A DNA stretch of 64,000 nucleotides, from the NCBI RefSeq assembly GCF_003992675.1, contig NZ_RZMZ01000014.1, forward strand, positions 96,725-160,724, given 5' to 3'. The first letter of the stretch is position 1, and every line of letters begins with the position of its first letter. Both the position numbers and the translations under genes were made by a program. The notes beneath the pieces were generated by a model. It was not told where the DNA came from and made no database searches. It saw only the letters and a list, made by a program, of their open reading frames with translations. Below are positions 36,472 through 44,255 of the stretch, one piece after another. The DNA is from Flagellimonas marinaquae. GTDB lineage: Bacteria > Bacteroidota > Bacteroidia > Flavobacteriales > Flavobacteriaceae.

Positions 36472-37869
36472 ATGAAGTATACTTTAGAGACCCATTACAA
36501 AAAAATTCTTGCGGATACCATTACCCCCGTAAGCGTTTACCTTAAAATCCGGGACAAATTCCCCAACAGCATTCTTTTGGAAAGTAGCGACTACCATGCG
36601 AACGACAACAGCTTTTCCTATATCTGCTGCAATCCCATTGCTTCCATCAAAGTGGCGAACGAAACCATTACACAACGTTTTCCCGATGGCACAAAGAAAG
36701 AAATGGCAATTACCCCCGAAACGGATGTGACCCAAGTTATCCATAACTTCAGCCAACAATTCAAAACTACCCAAAACGGATTCAAGTTTATTTACAACGG
36801 GCTTTTTGGCTACATGGCCTACGATGCGGTTCGCTATTTTGAAGATGTACAAATCTCCAAAAAGGAAGACTCGGCCAATATCCCCGATATTTATTATGCC
36901 GTTTACCAGAACATTATCGCCATCAACCATTTTAAAAACGAGGCCTATCTGTTCGCCCACTGCTACAATACCGAAAGTAACGTGGAAGAAATGGAGCAAC
37001 TTTTCAGCGTAAGAACTTTTGCCTCCTATAATTTTACCAAACAAGGAAAACCTGAATCCAATCTTCAGGACGAAGACTATAAAGAACAAGTTGCCCTGGC
37101 CAAAAAACATTGCCAGCGTGGCGATGTGTTCCAATTGGTCTTGTCAAGAAGGTTCAAACAAAAATTTAAGGGAGACGAGTTCAATGTGTATCGGGCGCTT
37201 CGTTCCATAAACCCCTCCCCTTACCTATTCTATTTTGACTATGGTGATTTTAAAATATTTGGAAGCTCCCCGGAAGCGCAATTGATCGTAAAAGATGGCA
37301 AAGCCGAAATCCATCCGATAGCGGGAACCTACAAACGTACCGGGAATGATGAAAAAGATGCTGAATTGGCCAAAAAATTAGCAGAGGACGAAAAAGAGAA
37401 TAGTGAGCACGTAATGCTTGTGGATCTTGCAAGAAACGATTTGAGCCGCAATGGCAATACCGTAAATGTGGAAACCTATCGGGAGGTGCAATATTTCTCC
37501 CATGTGATCCATTTGGTATCCAAAGTAACCGGACAAAAGAAAGAGGACAGCACAACCATGAAAGTGGTGGCCGACACCTTCCCCGCGGGCACCTTGAGCG
37601 GAGCTCCAAAACATATGGCCATGCAGCTCATAGAAAAATATGAAAAAACCAGCCGCTCCTATTACGGTGGCGCTATTGGATTCATGGATTTTAAAGGCAA
37701 CTTTAACCACGCCATTATGATACGCACCTTCTTGAGCAAGAACCATGAGTTGTATTACCAAGCAGGAGCTGGATTGGTAGCCGCCTCCAACCCAGATGAC
37801 GAATTACAGGAAACCTACAATAAATTGGGCGCACTGACCAAGGCGCTAGAAATCGCCGAAACAATCTAA
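36472..37869 (+). CDS. trpE: Anthranilate synthase component I
   Basis: TrpE converts chorismate and ammonia (from TrpG) to anthranilate, the first step of tryptophan synthesis. The protein is 465 aa from the ATG at 36472; a TTG 39 bp upstream lies in the terminator and is rejected. The N-terminal LLESS motif (35-39) is the tryptophan-binding element of feedback-inhibited TrpE, so enzyme inhibition probably adds to attenuation. The catalytic domain has GDVFQLVLSRRF, GSSPEAQLIV, HPIAGTYKRTG and GTLSGAPKHMAMQLIE. It is first in the operon, 2 bp before trpG. Confidence 0.97.
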   Translation: MKYTLETHYKKILADTITPVSVYLKIRDKFPNSILLESSDYHANDNSFSYICCNPIASIKVANETITQRFPDGTKKEMAITPETDVTQVIHNFSQQFKTTQNGFKFIYNGLFGYMAYDAVRYFEDVQISKKEDSANIPDIYYAVYQNIIAINHFKNEAYLFAHCYNTESNVEEMEQLFSVRTFASYNFTKQGKPESNLQDEDYKEQVALAKKHCQRGDVFQLVLSRRFKQKFKGDEFNVYRALRSINPSPYLFYFDYGDFKIFGSSPEAQLIVKDGKAEIHPIAGTYKRTGNDEKDAELAKKLAEDEKENSEHVMLVDLARNDLSRNGNTVNVETYREVQYFSHVIHLVSKVTGQKKEDSTTMKVVADTFPAGTLSGAPKHMAMQLIEKYEKTSRSYYGGAIGFMDFKGNFNHAIMIRTFLSKNHELYYQAGAGLVAASNPDDELQETYNKLGALTKALEIAETI

Positions 37870-37871
37870 AG

Positions 37872-38438
37872 ATGGGACGAAAGATTTTAATGATAGACAA
37901 CTACGATAGCTTCACCTACAATTTGGTGCACTATCTGGAAGATTTGGATTGTGAGGTCACGGTGAAACGGAACGATCAGCTCACATTGAAGGACGTAGAG
38001 CCTTTTGCATACATCGTGCTTTCACCCGGACCTGGGATTCCCGATGAAGCCGGGCTATTGAAAGACATTATCAAAACCTACGCGCACACCAAACGAATCT
38101 TTGGGGTTTGCTTAGGATTGCAGGCCATCGGCGAGGTATTTGGAGGGACATTGATCAATCTGGACCAAGTATATCATGGCGTGGACACTACCATAACCGT
38201 GACCAAGAACGACCCTATTTATAAGGATATGCCCAAAACCCTTCAGGTAGGCCGGTACCATTCTTGGGTCGTAGATCCCAATCTGCCCGATGTTCTGGAA
38301 ATCACGGCAGTAGATGAAAACGGACAAGTGATGTCACTTCGGCACAAAAACTATGATGTGACCGCTGTACAATTTCATCCCGAATCGGTTTTAACGCCTG
38401 AAGGAAAACAAATGTTGAAAAATTGGTTGGAAAGCTAG
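37872..38438 (+). CDS. trpG: Anthranilate synthase component II (glutamine amidotransferase)
   Basis: The 188-aa class I amidotransferase supplies ammonia to TrpE. The catalytic triad is C80 (GVCLGLQ), H169 and E171 (FHPES), and the oxyanion loop is SPGPGIPDE. It may also serve 4-amino-4-deoxychorismate synthesis, as in other bacteria with a single TrpG; not decidable here. The start is 2 bp after trpE. A palindromic repeat separates it from trpD. Confidence 0.96.
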   Translation: MGRKILMIDNYDSFTYNLVHYLEDLDCEVTVKRNDQLTLKDVEPFAYIVLSPGPGIPDEAGLLKDIIKTYAHTKRIFGVCLGLQAIGEVFGGTLINLDQVYHGVDTTITVTKNDPIYKDMPKTLQVGRYHSWVVDPNLPDVLEITAVDENGQVMSLRHKNYDVTAVQFHPESVLTPEGKQMLKNWLES

Positions 38439-38443
38439 AAAAT

Positions 38444-38510
38444 GTCATTCCTGCGAAGGCAGGAATCCAAAAACAATAACAAAATAGATTCCTGCCTTCG
38501 CAGGAATGAC
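38444..38510. repeat. REP-like inverted repeat pair between trpG and trpD
   Basis: Two 24-bp arms (38444-38467 and 38487-38510) are perfect inverted copies separated by 19 bp. Each arm is itself nearly palindromic (ATTCCTGC-GAAG-GCAGGAAT). The same motif recurs at four more sites between trpB and trpA, so it is a dispersed family. It fills almost the whole trpG-trpD gap. Confidence 0.9.
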
Positions 38511-38521
38511 AGAAAAGAACA

Positions 38522-39514
38522 ATGAAAGAGACCTTAAACAAACTCATCAATCATGAAATTCTCCCCAAGGAAGAAGCCAAACAGATTTTGGTGAACATTG
38601 CCAATGGGGAATACAATACCTCGCAAATCGCAGCATTCTTGACCGTTTACATGATGCGAAGCATCACCATTGAGGAATTAGAGGGGTTCCGCGATGCTCT
38701 TTTGGAGCTTTGCTTGGCCGTTGATCTTGCCGAGTATGACCCTATAGACCTTTGTGGAACGGGCGGTGATGGCAAGGATACTTTTAATATTTCCACATTA
38801 GCATCCTTCGTCACAGCAGGCTCAGGAATCCATGTGACCAAACATGGCAACTATGGGGTTTCCTCAAAATGTGGAAGTAGCAATGTGATGGAGTTTTTAG
38901 GAATCAAGTTCAGTAATGATATCGATTTTCTAAAGAAAACCATTGAGGAAGCAGGAATTTGCGTGCTACATGCACCCCTGTTCCATCCCGCCATGAAGAA
39001 TGTAGCCCCCATCCGCAGGGAGTTGGCCGTAAAAACATTTTTCAATATGCTGGGACCCATGGTGAACCCAGCATTCCCTAAAAACCAAATGGTAGGAGTA
39101 TTCAATTTGGAACTGGCCCGAATGTACGGGTACCTATACCAGAATACGGATAAAAAATTCACCATTCTAAATGCCTTGGACGGGTATGATGAAATCTCGT
39201 TAACGGGAGACACCAAGACCATTTCCAACAGTACCGAAGCCATGTTGACGCCCACTGATTTCGGTGTAAAAAAAGTTTCGCAAGAAGAAATTACCGGAGG
39301 GGAAGACGTGGCCGAATCGGCACAAATATTCATGAACATTCTGCAGGGCAAAGGAACCGATGCCCAGAACAATGTGGTTTGTGCCAATGCAGGAGTCGCC
39401 ATTGCTACGGTAAAAGGCATCACCCCGAAAGAAGGCTTTGAAATGGCCAAGGAATCATTATTGAGGGGTAAGGGATTACGAGCTTTGAAAAAATTGCAAT
39501 CTTTATCTAAATAA
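38522..39514 (+). CDS. trpD: Anthranilate phosphoribosyltransferase
   Basis: The 330-aa enzyme joins anthranilate to PRPP. Conserved parts are DLCGTGGDGKDTFNIST (PRPP and metal site), KHGNYGVSSKCGSSNVMEFLG, and HPAMKNVAPIRRELAVKTFFN. Full length. It follows the trpG repeat by 11 bp, and a four-helix-bundle cassette follows it. Confidence 0.97.
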   Translation: MKETLNKLINHEILPKEEAKQILVNIANGEYNTSQIAAFLTVYMMRSITIEELEGFRDALLELCLAVDLAEYDPIDLCGTGGDGKDTFNISTLASFVTAGSGIHVTKHGNYGVSSKCGSSNVMEFLGIKFSNDIDFLKKTIEEAGICVLHAPLFHPAMKNVAPIRRELAVKTFFNMLGPMVNPAFPKNQMVGVFNLELARMYGYLYQNTDKKFTILNALDGYDEISLTGDTKTISNSTEAMLTPTDFGVKKVSQEEITGGEDVAESAQIFMNILQGKGTDAQNNVVCANAGVAIATVKGITPKEGFEMAKESLLRGKGLRALKKLQSLSK

Positions 39515-39515
39515 A

Positions 39516-39984
39516 GTCGGTAGTCAGGAGTCCGAAGTCCGAAGTATAGGGAGACGAGAAATAAATCAAGAGCATGATAGTGTCAAAATTCAAGTTTGAA
39601 AAGATAATTGTCTGGCAAAGAGCCATGGATTTTGGAGAAGCCATAAATGACATAACAAAACTCTTTCCAAAAAACGAGGTCTATAATCTCAGCTCACAAA
39701 TAAGACGAGCAGCTGATTCAATTGCATTGAATATTTCAGAAGGAGCTACCGGACAGACAAATCCTGAGTTTAAGAAATTCGTAGGTTATGCCATTAGATC
39801 TTTGAGCGAAGTGGTTACCTGCCTACATAAAGCGAATAGAAGAAACTATATTCCAAACGAAACTTTTGATGAGCTTTATAATGAAGCCTTCAATTTAAGA
39901 ACATGTTGGTCGCTTTTAGAAAAAATATTAAATAATTATAAAAAGCTTCGGACTTCGGACTACCGACTTCGGGCTTCCATTTAA
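39516..39984 (+). mobile_element. Candidate four-helix-bundle cassette bounded by inverted repeats
   Basis: The left arm (39516-39544) contains GTCGGTAGTC and GTCCGAAGTCCGAAG. The right arm (39946-39967) contains CTTCGGACTTCGGAC running into GACTACCGAC. The 15-bp and 10-bp blocks are perfect inverted copies; the left arm has 7 extra bases between them. The cassette starts 1 bp after the trpD stop and ends 2 bp before the trpC start, so it fits the operon without disrupting either gene. No transposase is encoded, so mobility is inferred. Confidence 0.6.
39574..39984 (+). CDS. Four-helix-bundle protein (S23/23S rRNA intervening-sequence family)
   Basis: The 136-aa protein matches the family encoded in 23S rRNA intervening sequences and scattered through Bacteroidota genomes: KFEKIIVWQRAMDFGEAINDIT, IRRAADSIALNISEGAT, FVGYAIRSLSEVVTCLHKA. 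It is helical throughout. Function is unknown. The last dozen residues (KLRTSDYRLRASI) are encoded by the right inverted-repeat arm, so the repeat is part of the gene. It has no known place in tryptophan synthesis and looks like a guest in the operon. Confidence 0.88.
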   Translation: MIVSKFKFEKIIVWQRAMDFGEAINDITKLFPKNEVYNLSSQIRRAADSIALNISEGATGQTNPEFKKFVGYAIRSLSEVVTCLHKANRRNYIPNETFDELYNEAFNLRTCWSLLEKILNNYKKLRTSDYRLRASI

Positions 39985-39986
39985 AT

Positions 39987-40772
39987 ATGAACATTCTAGA
40001 AAAAATAGTAGCCGATAAGCGCAAAGAGGTCGATTTGAAAAAATCACTCATCACCGTACCCCAATTGGAGGCGTCGGTAATGATGGAGCGAACCTCTGTC
40101 TCTTTAGCCGAAATGCTAAGCAAAAGTAACTCCGGCATCATAGCTGAGCACAAGCGCCGTTCCCCATCCAAATCCGTAATCAACCATAACTTAAGCGTCC
40201 AAGATGTGGCCCAGGGCTACACCGATGCAGGTGTTTGTGGCATTTCCATACTCACCGACGGAAAATATTTTGGAGGTTCCTTGGATGATCTGGTTCTGGC
40301 CAGAGCTTCAACCAACATTCCCCTTTTACGAAAAGAGTTCATCATAGATGAATATCAGATTATAGAGGCCAAAGCCTATGGTGCAGATGTTATACTGTTG
40401 ATTGCTGCCATCCTATCTAGAGAAGAAATCAAGACCTTTTCCGAATTGGCCAAAGGACTTGGACTGGATGTGTTGCTCGAAGTGCATAATGAAGAAGAAC
40501 TGGAAAAATCCTTGATGCCCAGTTTGGATATGCTGGGTGTGAACAATAGAAACCTGAAATCATTCGAGGTGGACTTGGACATCAGCAAAACCTTATCCAA
40601 AAAAATTCCGGAAGATTTTGTAAAGGTCTCAGAGAGTGGCATTAGCTCGGTGAAAGCGATACGCGAACTCAAGGAATTTGATTACCAAGGATTTTTGATT
40701 GGGGAAAATTTTATGAAAACAGATAATCCCGGTAAAAGTGCGGAAGAATTTATAACCAAAATCATCTCATAA
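39987..40772 (+). CDS. trpC: Indole-3-glycerol phosphate synthase
   Basis: The 261-aa TIM-barrel enzyme closes the indole ring. It has IIAEHKRRSPSKS with the catalytic Lys (K56), LLRKEFIIDEYQI, ADVILLIAAIL, VNNRNLKSFEVD and VSESGISS. It is the separate form, not fused to TrpF. The start lies 2 bp after the four-helix-bundle gene. Confidence 0.97.
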   Translation: MNILEKIVADKRKEVDLKKSLITVPQLEASVMMERTSVSLAEMLSKSNSGIIAEHKRRSPSKSVINHNLSVQDVAQGYTDAGVCGISILTDGKYFGGSLDDLVLARASTNIPLLRKEFIIDEYQIIEAKAYGADVILLIAAILSREEIKTFSELAKGLGLDVLLEVHNEEELEKSLMPSLDMLGVNNRNLKSFEVDLDISKTLSKKIPEDFVKVSESGISSVKAIRELKEFDYQGFLIGENFMKTDNPGKSAEEFITKIIS

Positions 40773-40773
40773 A

Positions 40774-40866
40774 CGTCATTTCGGGTGATTTACCGAAGGT
40801 AAATCGTATCGGGAAAAAGAGGTCTCGATACTTTTTGCTACAAATTTCAAAATACTCGACCCGACT
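40774..40866. repeat. Palindromic repeats between trpC and trpF
   Basis: A perfect hairpin GATTTACC-GAA-GGTAAATC (40787-40805) lies in a CGGG/TCGGG context. A second imperfect inverted element follows at 40821-40865, with GGTCTCGATA at one end and TACTCGACC at the other. Both resemble short dispersed palindromes; the TCTCGA/CTCGACC ends also resemble the palindrome inside trpF. Confidence 0.65.
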
Positions 40867-40877
40867 AAATTTATACC

Positions 40878-41594
40878 ATGAAATTAAAAATCTGCGGCAT
40901 GAACCATAACCCTGAAGAGGTGGCAACGCTGAAACCCGATTATTTGGGTTTTATCTTCTGGGAACCTTCCTCCCGATATTTTTCGGGAGAGATGCCGGTC
41001 CTGCCCAATTCCATCAAAAAAGTTGGAGTTTTTGTGGACACACCTTTGGAAGAAGTTTTGGAAAAAGTGGCGCAATACCAATTGGATGCCGTTCAGCTAC
41101 ATGGACAGGAAAGTGCTGAATATTGCGTGGAACTGAAAGATTACTTTCTGTCAATTCGCGCGCAGTCGAGAAATCAGAAAAAATTGGACGAAAATGGGGT
41201 CTCGACTCCGCTCGACCTCACGGATACGGAAATCATCAAAGTATTCTCCATTAAGGATGATTTCGATTTTGATGTATTGAAGGATTACGAAGGAGTATGT
41301 GATTATTTCCTTTTTGACACCAAAGGAAAACTCCCCGGAGGGAATGGCTATACCTTTGATTGGTCCGTTTTGGAAAGGTATCCATCCAATAAACCCTACT
41401 TTTTGAGCGGTGGCATTGGATTGGATTCCGTGGAAAAATTACAGGCCTTTTTGGAGAGTCCCGCCTCAAAATATTGTTTTGCCATCGATGTGAACAGTAA
41501 ATTTGAGAAGGCTCCCGGTCTAAAAAATATTGACGAGTTAAACCAATTTATCGAATCGCTCAAAAGCGGTGACAACAAAAAAAAGAACCTATGA
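40878..41594 (+). CDS. trpF: Phosphoribosylanthranilate isomerase
   Basis: The 238-aa TIM-barrel isomerase has the N-terminal LKICGM with catalytic Cys 6, [17 protein letters not shown], and [16 protein letters not shown] with the catalytic Asp. [14 protein letters not shown] follows. Most TrpF are about 205-215 aa. The excess here (residues about 91-115) is encoded by a palindromic segment between AVQLHGQE and IIKVFSI, so it looks like an in-frame repeat insertion at a surface loop. Activity is probably kept. The stop overlaps the trpB start by 4 bp (ATGA), suggesting translational coupling. Confidence 0.93.
   Translation: MKLKICGMNHNPEEVATLKPDYLGFIFWEPSSRYFSGEMPVLPNSIKKVGVFVDTPLEEVLEKVAQYQLDAVQLHGQESAEYCVELKDYFLSIRAQSRNQKKLDENGVSTPLDLTDTEIIKVFSIKDDFDFDVLKDYEGVCDYFLFDTKGKLPGGNGYTFDWSVLERYPSNKPYFLSGGIGLDSVEKLQAFLESPASKYCFAIDVNSKFEKAPGLKNIDELNQFIESLKSGDNKKKNL
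41157..41217. repeat. In-frame palindromic element inside trpF
   Basis: CGCGCGCAGTCGAGA (41157-41171) and TCTCGACTCCGCTCG (41200-41214) are inverted copies with 13 of 15 matches. They bracket about 28 bp. The segment falls exactly where TrpF is longer than its family. Confidence 0.7.
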
Positions 41595-42775
41595 AAAGTT
41601 ATCATGCTGACGAACGCGGATATTATGGCGAGTTCGGTGGAGCCTTTATTCCGGAAATGCTGTATCCCAATTGCGAAGAGTTGCGGCAAAACTACCTCAA
41701 CATCATGGCGGAACCATCGTTTCAGGAAGAGTTCCATCAATTGCTGAAGGATTATGTGGGTAGACCTACGCCTCTCTATCTCGCCAAGCGGTTATCCGAA
41801 AAGTACCATACCAAAATCTATCTGAAACGGGAAGATTTGTGCCATACCGGAGCCCACAAGGTCAATAATACCATTGGCCAGATATTGATGGCCAAAAAAT
41901 TGGGCAAAAATAGAATCATTGCGGAAACAGGAGCAGGTCAACACGGGGTGGCCACGGCCACCGTATGCGCTTTGATGGGCATCCAATGTGTGGTGTACAT
42001 GGGAGAAATCGATATTGCACGCCAAGCCCCGAACGTAGCAAGAATGAAAATGTTGGGGGCCGAGGTACGACCGGCCACATCGGGCAGTAAAACCTTAAAG
42101 GATGCCACCAACGAAGCCATACGTGATTGGATCAATAATCCCGTGGACACCCATTACATCATCGGTTCGGTGGTAGGGCCTCACCCCTATCCCGATATGG
42201 TGGCCCGTTTTCAATCCGTAATCTCGGAAGAAATCAAACAGCAACTCAAAGCAATAGAGGGCAGGGAAAACCCTGATTATGTGGTGGCCTGTGTGGGTGG
42301 AGGAAGCAATGCAGCTGGAATTTTTTATCACTATTTGGATGTTCCTGAAGTAGGTATTATTGCCGTTGAAGCTGCAGGAAAAGGAATTGATTCCGGTGAA
42401 AGTGCCGCGACATCTGCTCTCGGAAAAGTGGGCATTATCCATGGCAGTAAAACGCTGTTGATGCAGACCCAAGACGGACAGATTACCGAGCCCTATTCCA
42501 TATCAGCAGGATTGGATTACCCGGGTGTAGGTCCCATGCATGCCCATTTGTACGCTTCGGGCCGTGGTGAGTTTATTTCCATTACGGATGAGGATGCGAT
42601 GCAAGCTGGGTTGGAGCTATCTAAATTGGAAGGTATCATTCCCGCTATCGAAACCTCGCATGCGCTGGCCATTTTTGAGGAACGGAAATTCAATCCAGAC
42701 GATGTTGTAGTGGTTAACCTGTCAGGACGGGGTGATAAGGACCTTCAGAACTATATCGATTATTTTAAGTTGTAA
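41591..42775 (+). CDS. trpB: Tryptophan synthase beta subunit
   Basis: The 394-aa PLP enzyme condenses indole with serine. PLP Lys is K90 ([15 protein letters not shown]); the phosphate loop is [22 protein letters not shown] near the start and [10 protein letters not shown] near the end are typical of TrpB1. It starts inside the trpF stop codon and is followed by the REP/GIY-YIG region before trpA. Confidence 0.98.
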   Translation: MKSYHADERGYYGEFGGAFIPEMLYPNCEELRQNYLNIMAEPSFQEEFHQLLKDYVGRPTPLYLAKRLSEKYHTKIYLKREDLCHTGAHKVNNTIGQILMAKKLGKNRIIAETGAGQHGVATATVCALMGIQCVVYMGEIDIARQAPNVARMKMLGAEVRPATSGSKTLKDATNEAIRDWINNPVDTHYIIGSVVGPHPYPDMVARFQSVISEEIKQQLKAIEGRENPDYVVACVGGGSNAAGIFYHYLDVPEVGIIAVEAAGKGIDSGESAATSALGKVGIIHGSKTLLMQTQDGQITEPYSISAGLDYPGVGPMHAHLYASGRGEFISITDEDAMQAGLELSKLEGIIPAIETSHALAIFEERKFNPDDVVVVNLSGRGDKDLQNYIDYFKL

Positions 42776-42782
42776 CCTGATA

Positions 42783-42930
42783 TCATTCCTGCGAACGCAG
42801 GAATTCAAGGTAGGATGGAAATGAATCCCGCATCAAGTGCGGGATGACAAAAACAAAATAGAACCAAGTATCGAATCAGGAATGAAATTATAGTAAAAGC
42901 ATAAATGTCATTCCTGCGGAAGCAGGAATC
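42783..42930. repeat. REP-like array upstream of the GIY-YIG gene
   Basis: In order: a CATTCCTGCG/CGCAGGAATT palindrome (42783-42805), ATCCCGCA-TCAAG-TGCGGGAT (42825-42845), a linker with TCGAATCAGGAATG (42871-42884), and another CATTCCTGCG palindrome (42907-42930). 42783-42863 is an 81-bp direct repeat of 43382-43462 with two mismatches. Confidence 0.9.
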
Positions 42931-42938
42931 AAAAATCC

Positions 42939-43241
42939 ATGATTAAAAACTTTCATCAATACTATGTTTACATCTTAAGCAATAAGCGCAACGGAACTTT
43001 GTATACCGGGATGACCAATAATATTGAACGAAGAATTTTGGAACACAAGCAAGGAATAATCAAAGGATTTACCAAGAAATATGGTCTTCATATGTTAGTT
43101 TATTTTGAAACTCATCAAAGTGTTAACGATGCCATTTTGAGGGAAAAAAGAATCAAAAAGTGGAAAAGGGAATGGAAGATTGAAATGATTGAAAAGGATA
43201 ATCCTTTTTGGCTTGATTTATCCAATGAATGGGATTTGTAA
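42939..43241 (+). CDS. GIY-YIG nuclease domain protein
   Basis: This 100-aa single-domain protein begins YYVYILSNKRNGTLYTGMTN, where VYI and YTG correspond to the GIY and YIG strands. The catalytic Arg is in NNIERRILEH, and a C-terminal Glu lies in ILREKRIKKWKREWK. It belongs to the small UPF0213/YhbQ-like group, whose nuclease role is poorly known. It sits between REP-like arrays inside the trp operon, is unrelated to tryptophan, and could be linked to spread or processing of those repeats. That link is inferred from position only. Confidence 0.9.
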   Translation: MIKNFHQYYVYILSNKRNGTLYTGMTNNIERRILEHKQGIIKGFTKKYGLHMLVYFETHQSVNDAILREKRIKKWKREWKIEMIEKDNPFWLDLSNEWDL

Positions 43242-43252
43242 TGGGTGGAACT

Positions 43253-43462
43253 GTCATTCCTGCGAAAGCAGGAATCCAAAAACAGGATATGAAGTGGGTC
43301 CCCCATCAAGTGCGGGATGACAGGATGAGCAAAACGGAATACAGCATCGAATCAGGAATGAAATTATAAAAAGGTTAAATGTCATTCCTGCGAACGCAGG
43401 AATTCAAGGCAGGATGGAAATGAATCCCGCATCAAGTGTGGGATGACAAAAACAAAATAGAA
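43253..43462. repeat. REP-like array downstream of the GIY-YIG gene
   Basis: It contains CATTCCTGCG palindromes at 43253-43276 and 43381-43404, a degenerate CCCATCAAGTGCGGG element (43299-43321), the TCGAATCAGGAATG linker (43347-43360), and ATCCCGCATCAAGTGTGGGAT (43424-43444). The 81-bp direct repeat of the upstream array ends exactly at the trpA ATG. Confidence 0.9.
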
Positions 43463-44224
43463 ATGAACAGAATCAAACAAAAATTGCAAGAGGACAAAAA
43501 GATCCTTTCAATATATTTTTCAGCAGGATACCCCAATTTGGACGACACCGTTAAAATCATCCAAGATTTGGAAAAAAATGGGGTCGATCTTATCGAAATT
43601 GGACTTCCATTCAGCGATCCGTTGGCTGATGGCCCTACCATTCAGGAAAGTTCCACGGCAGCCCTTAAAAATGGGATGCACACCGCCTTGCTCTTTGAGC
43701 AATTGAAGGATATCCGAAAAACAGTGTCCATTCCGTTGATCATTATGGGATATTTTAATCCAGTGCTCCAATATGGAGTCGAAGCGTTTTGTGCCCAATG
43801 TGAAAAAATAGGTATTGACGGACTTATCCTACCCGATTTGCCGTTGGATGTTTATAAAGAAGAATATGAAACCATTTTCAAAAAACATGGATTGATCAAT
43901 GTCTTTCTGATTACCCCGCAAACCAGTGATGAACGCATCAAAGCTATAGATGATGCGTCCGAAGGCTTCATTTATATGGTGAGTTCTGCCAGCACCACTG
44001 GAGCCAAACAAGGTTTCGGCAGTGAGCAATCGGACTATTTTGACCGTATCGCCAAGATGGGCTTGAACAACCCACAAATCGTTGGATTCGGTATCAGCAA
44101 TGCCGAGACCTTTAAGCAAGCTACCCAAAAAGCCAAGGGGGCCATCATTGGTTCGGCCTTCATTAAATACTTGACCGAAAATGGGGTGGATCGTATTGGT
44201 GACTTTGTGAAGCAAATTCGTTAA
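43463..44224 (+). CDS. trpA: Tryptophan synthase alpha subunit
   Basis: The protein is 253 aa from the ATG at 43463 (MNRIKQKLQEDKKILSIYFS); the longer frame start lies in the repeat. TrpA cleaves indole-3-glycerol phosphate and passes indole to TrpB. Catalytic residues are E45 (DLIEIGLPFSDP) and D56 (LADGPT). VGFGISNAETF and GAIIGSAFIK form the phosphate site. It is the last gene of the trpEGDCFBA operon; no clear terminator follows. Confidence 0.97.
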   Translation: MNRIKQKLQEDKKILSIYFSAGYPNLDDTVKIIQDLEKNGVDLIEIGLPFSDPLADGPTIQESSTAALKNGMHTALLFEQLKDIRKTVSIPLIIMGYFNPVLQYGVEAFCAQCEKIGIDGLILPDLPLDVYKEEYETIFKKHGLINVFLITPQTSDERIKAIDDASEGFIYMVSSASTTGAKQGFGSEQSDYFDRIAKMGLNNPQIVGFGISNAETFKQATQKAKGAIIGSAFIKYLTENGVDRIGDFVKQIR

Positions 44225-44255
44225 ATTTCACCTCTAATAATTATTCAACGGTAAC

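Noticed and set aside
42783..43462. CRISPR-like array
   Set aside because: The repeats are palindromic, irregularly spaced, of mixed types, and interrupted by a gene; no cas genes are present.
41591..44224. trp operon broken by insertions
   Set aside because: All seven trp proteins are full-length with catalytic residues, so the inserts lie between genes or in frame and do not inactivate the pathway.
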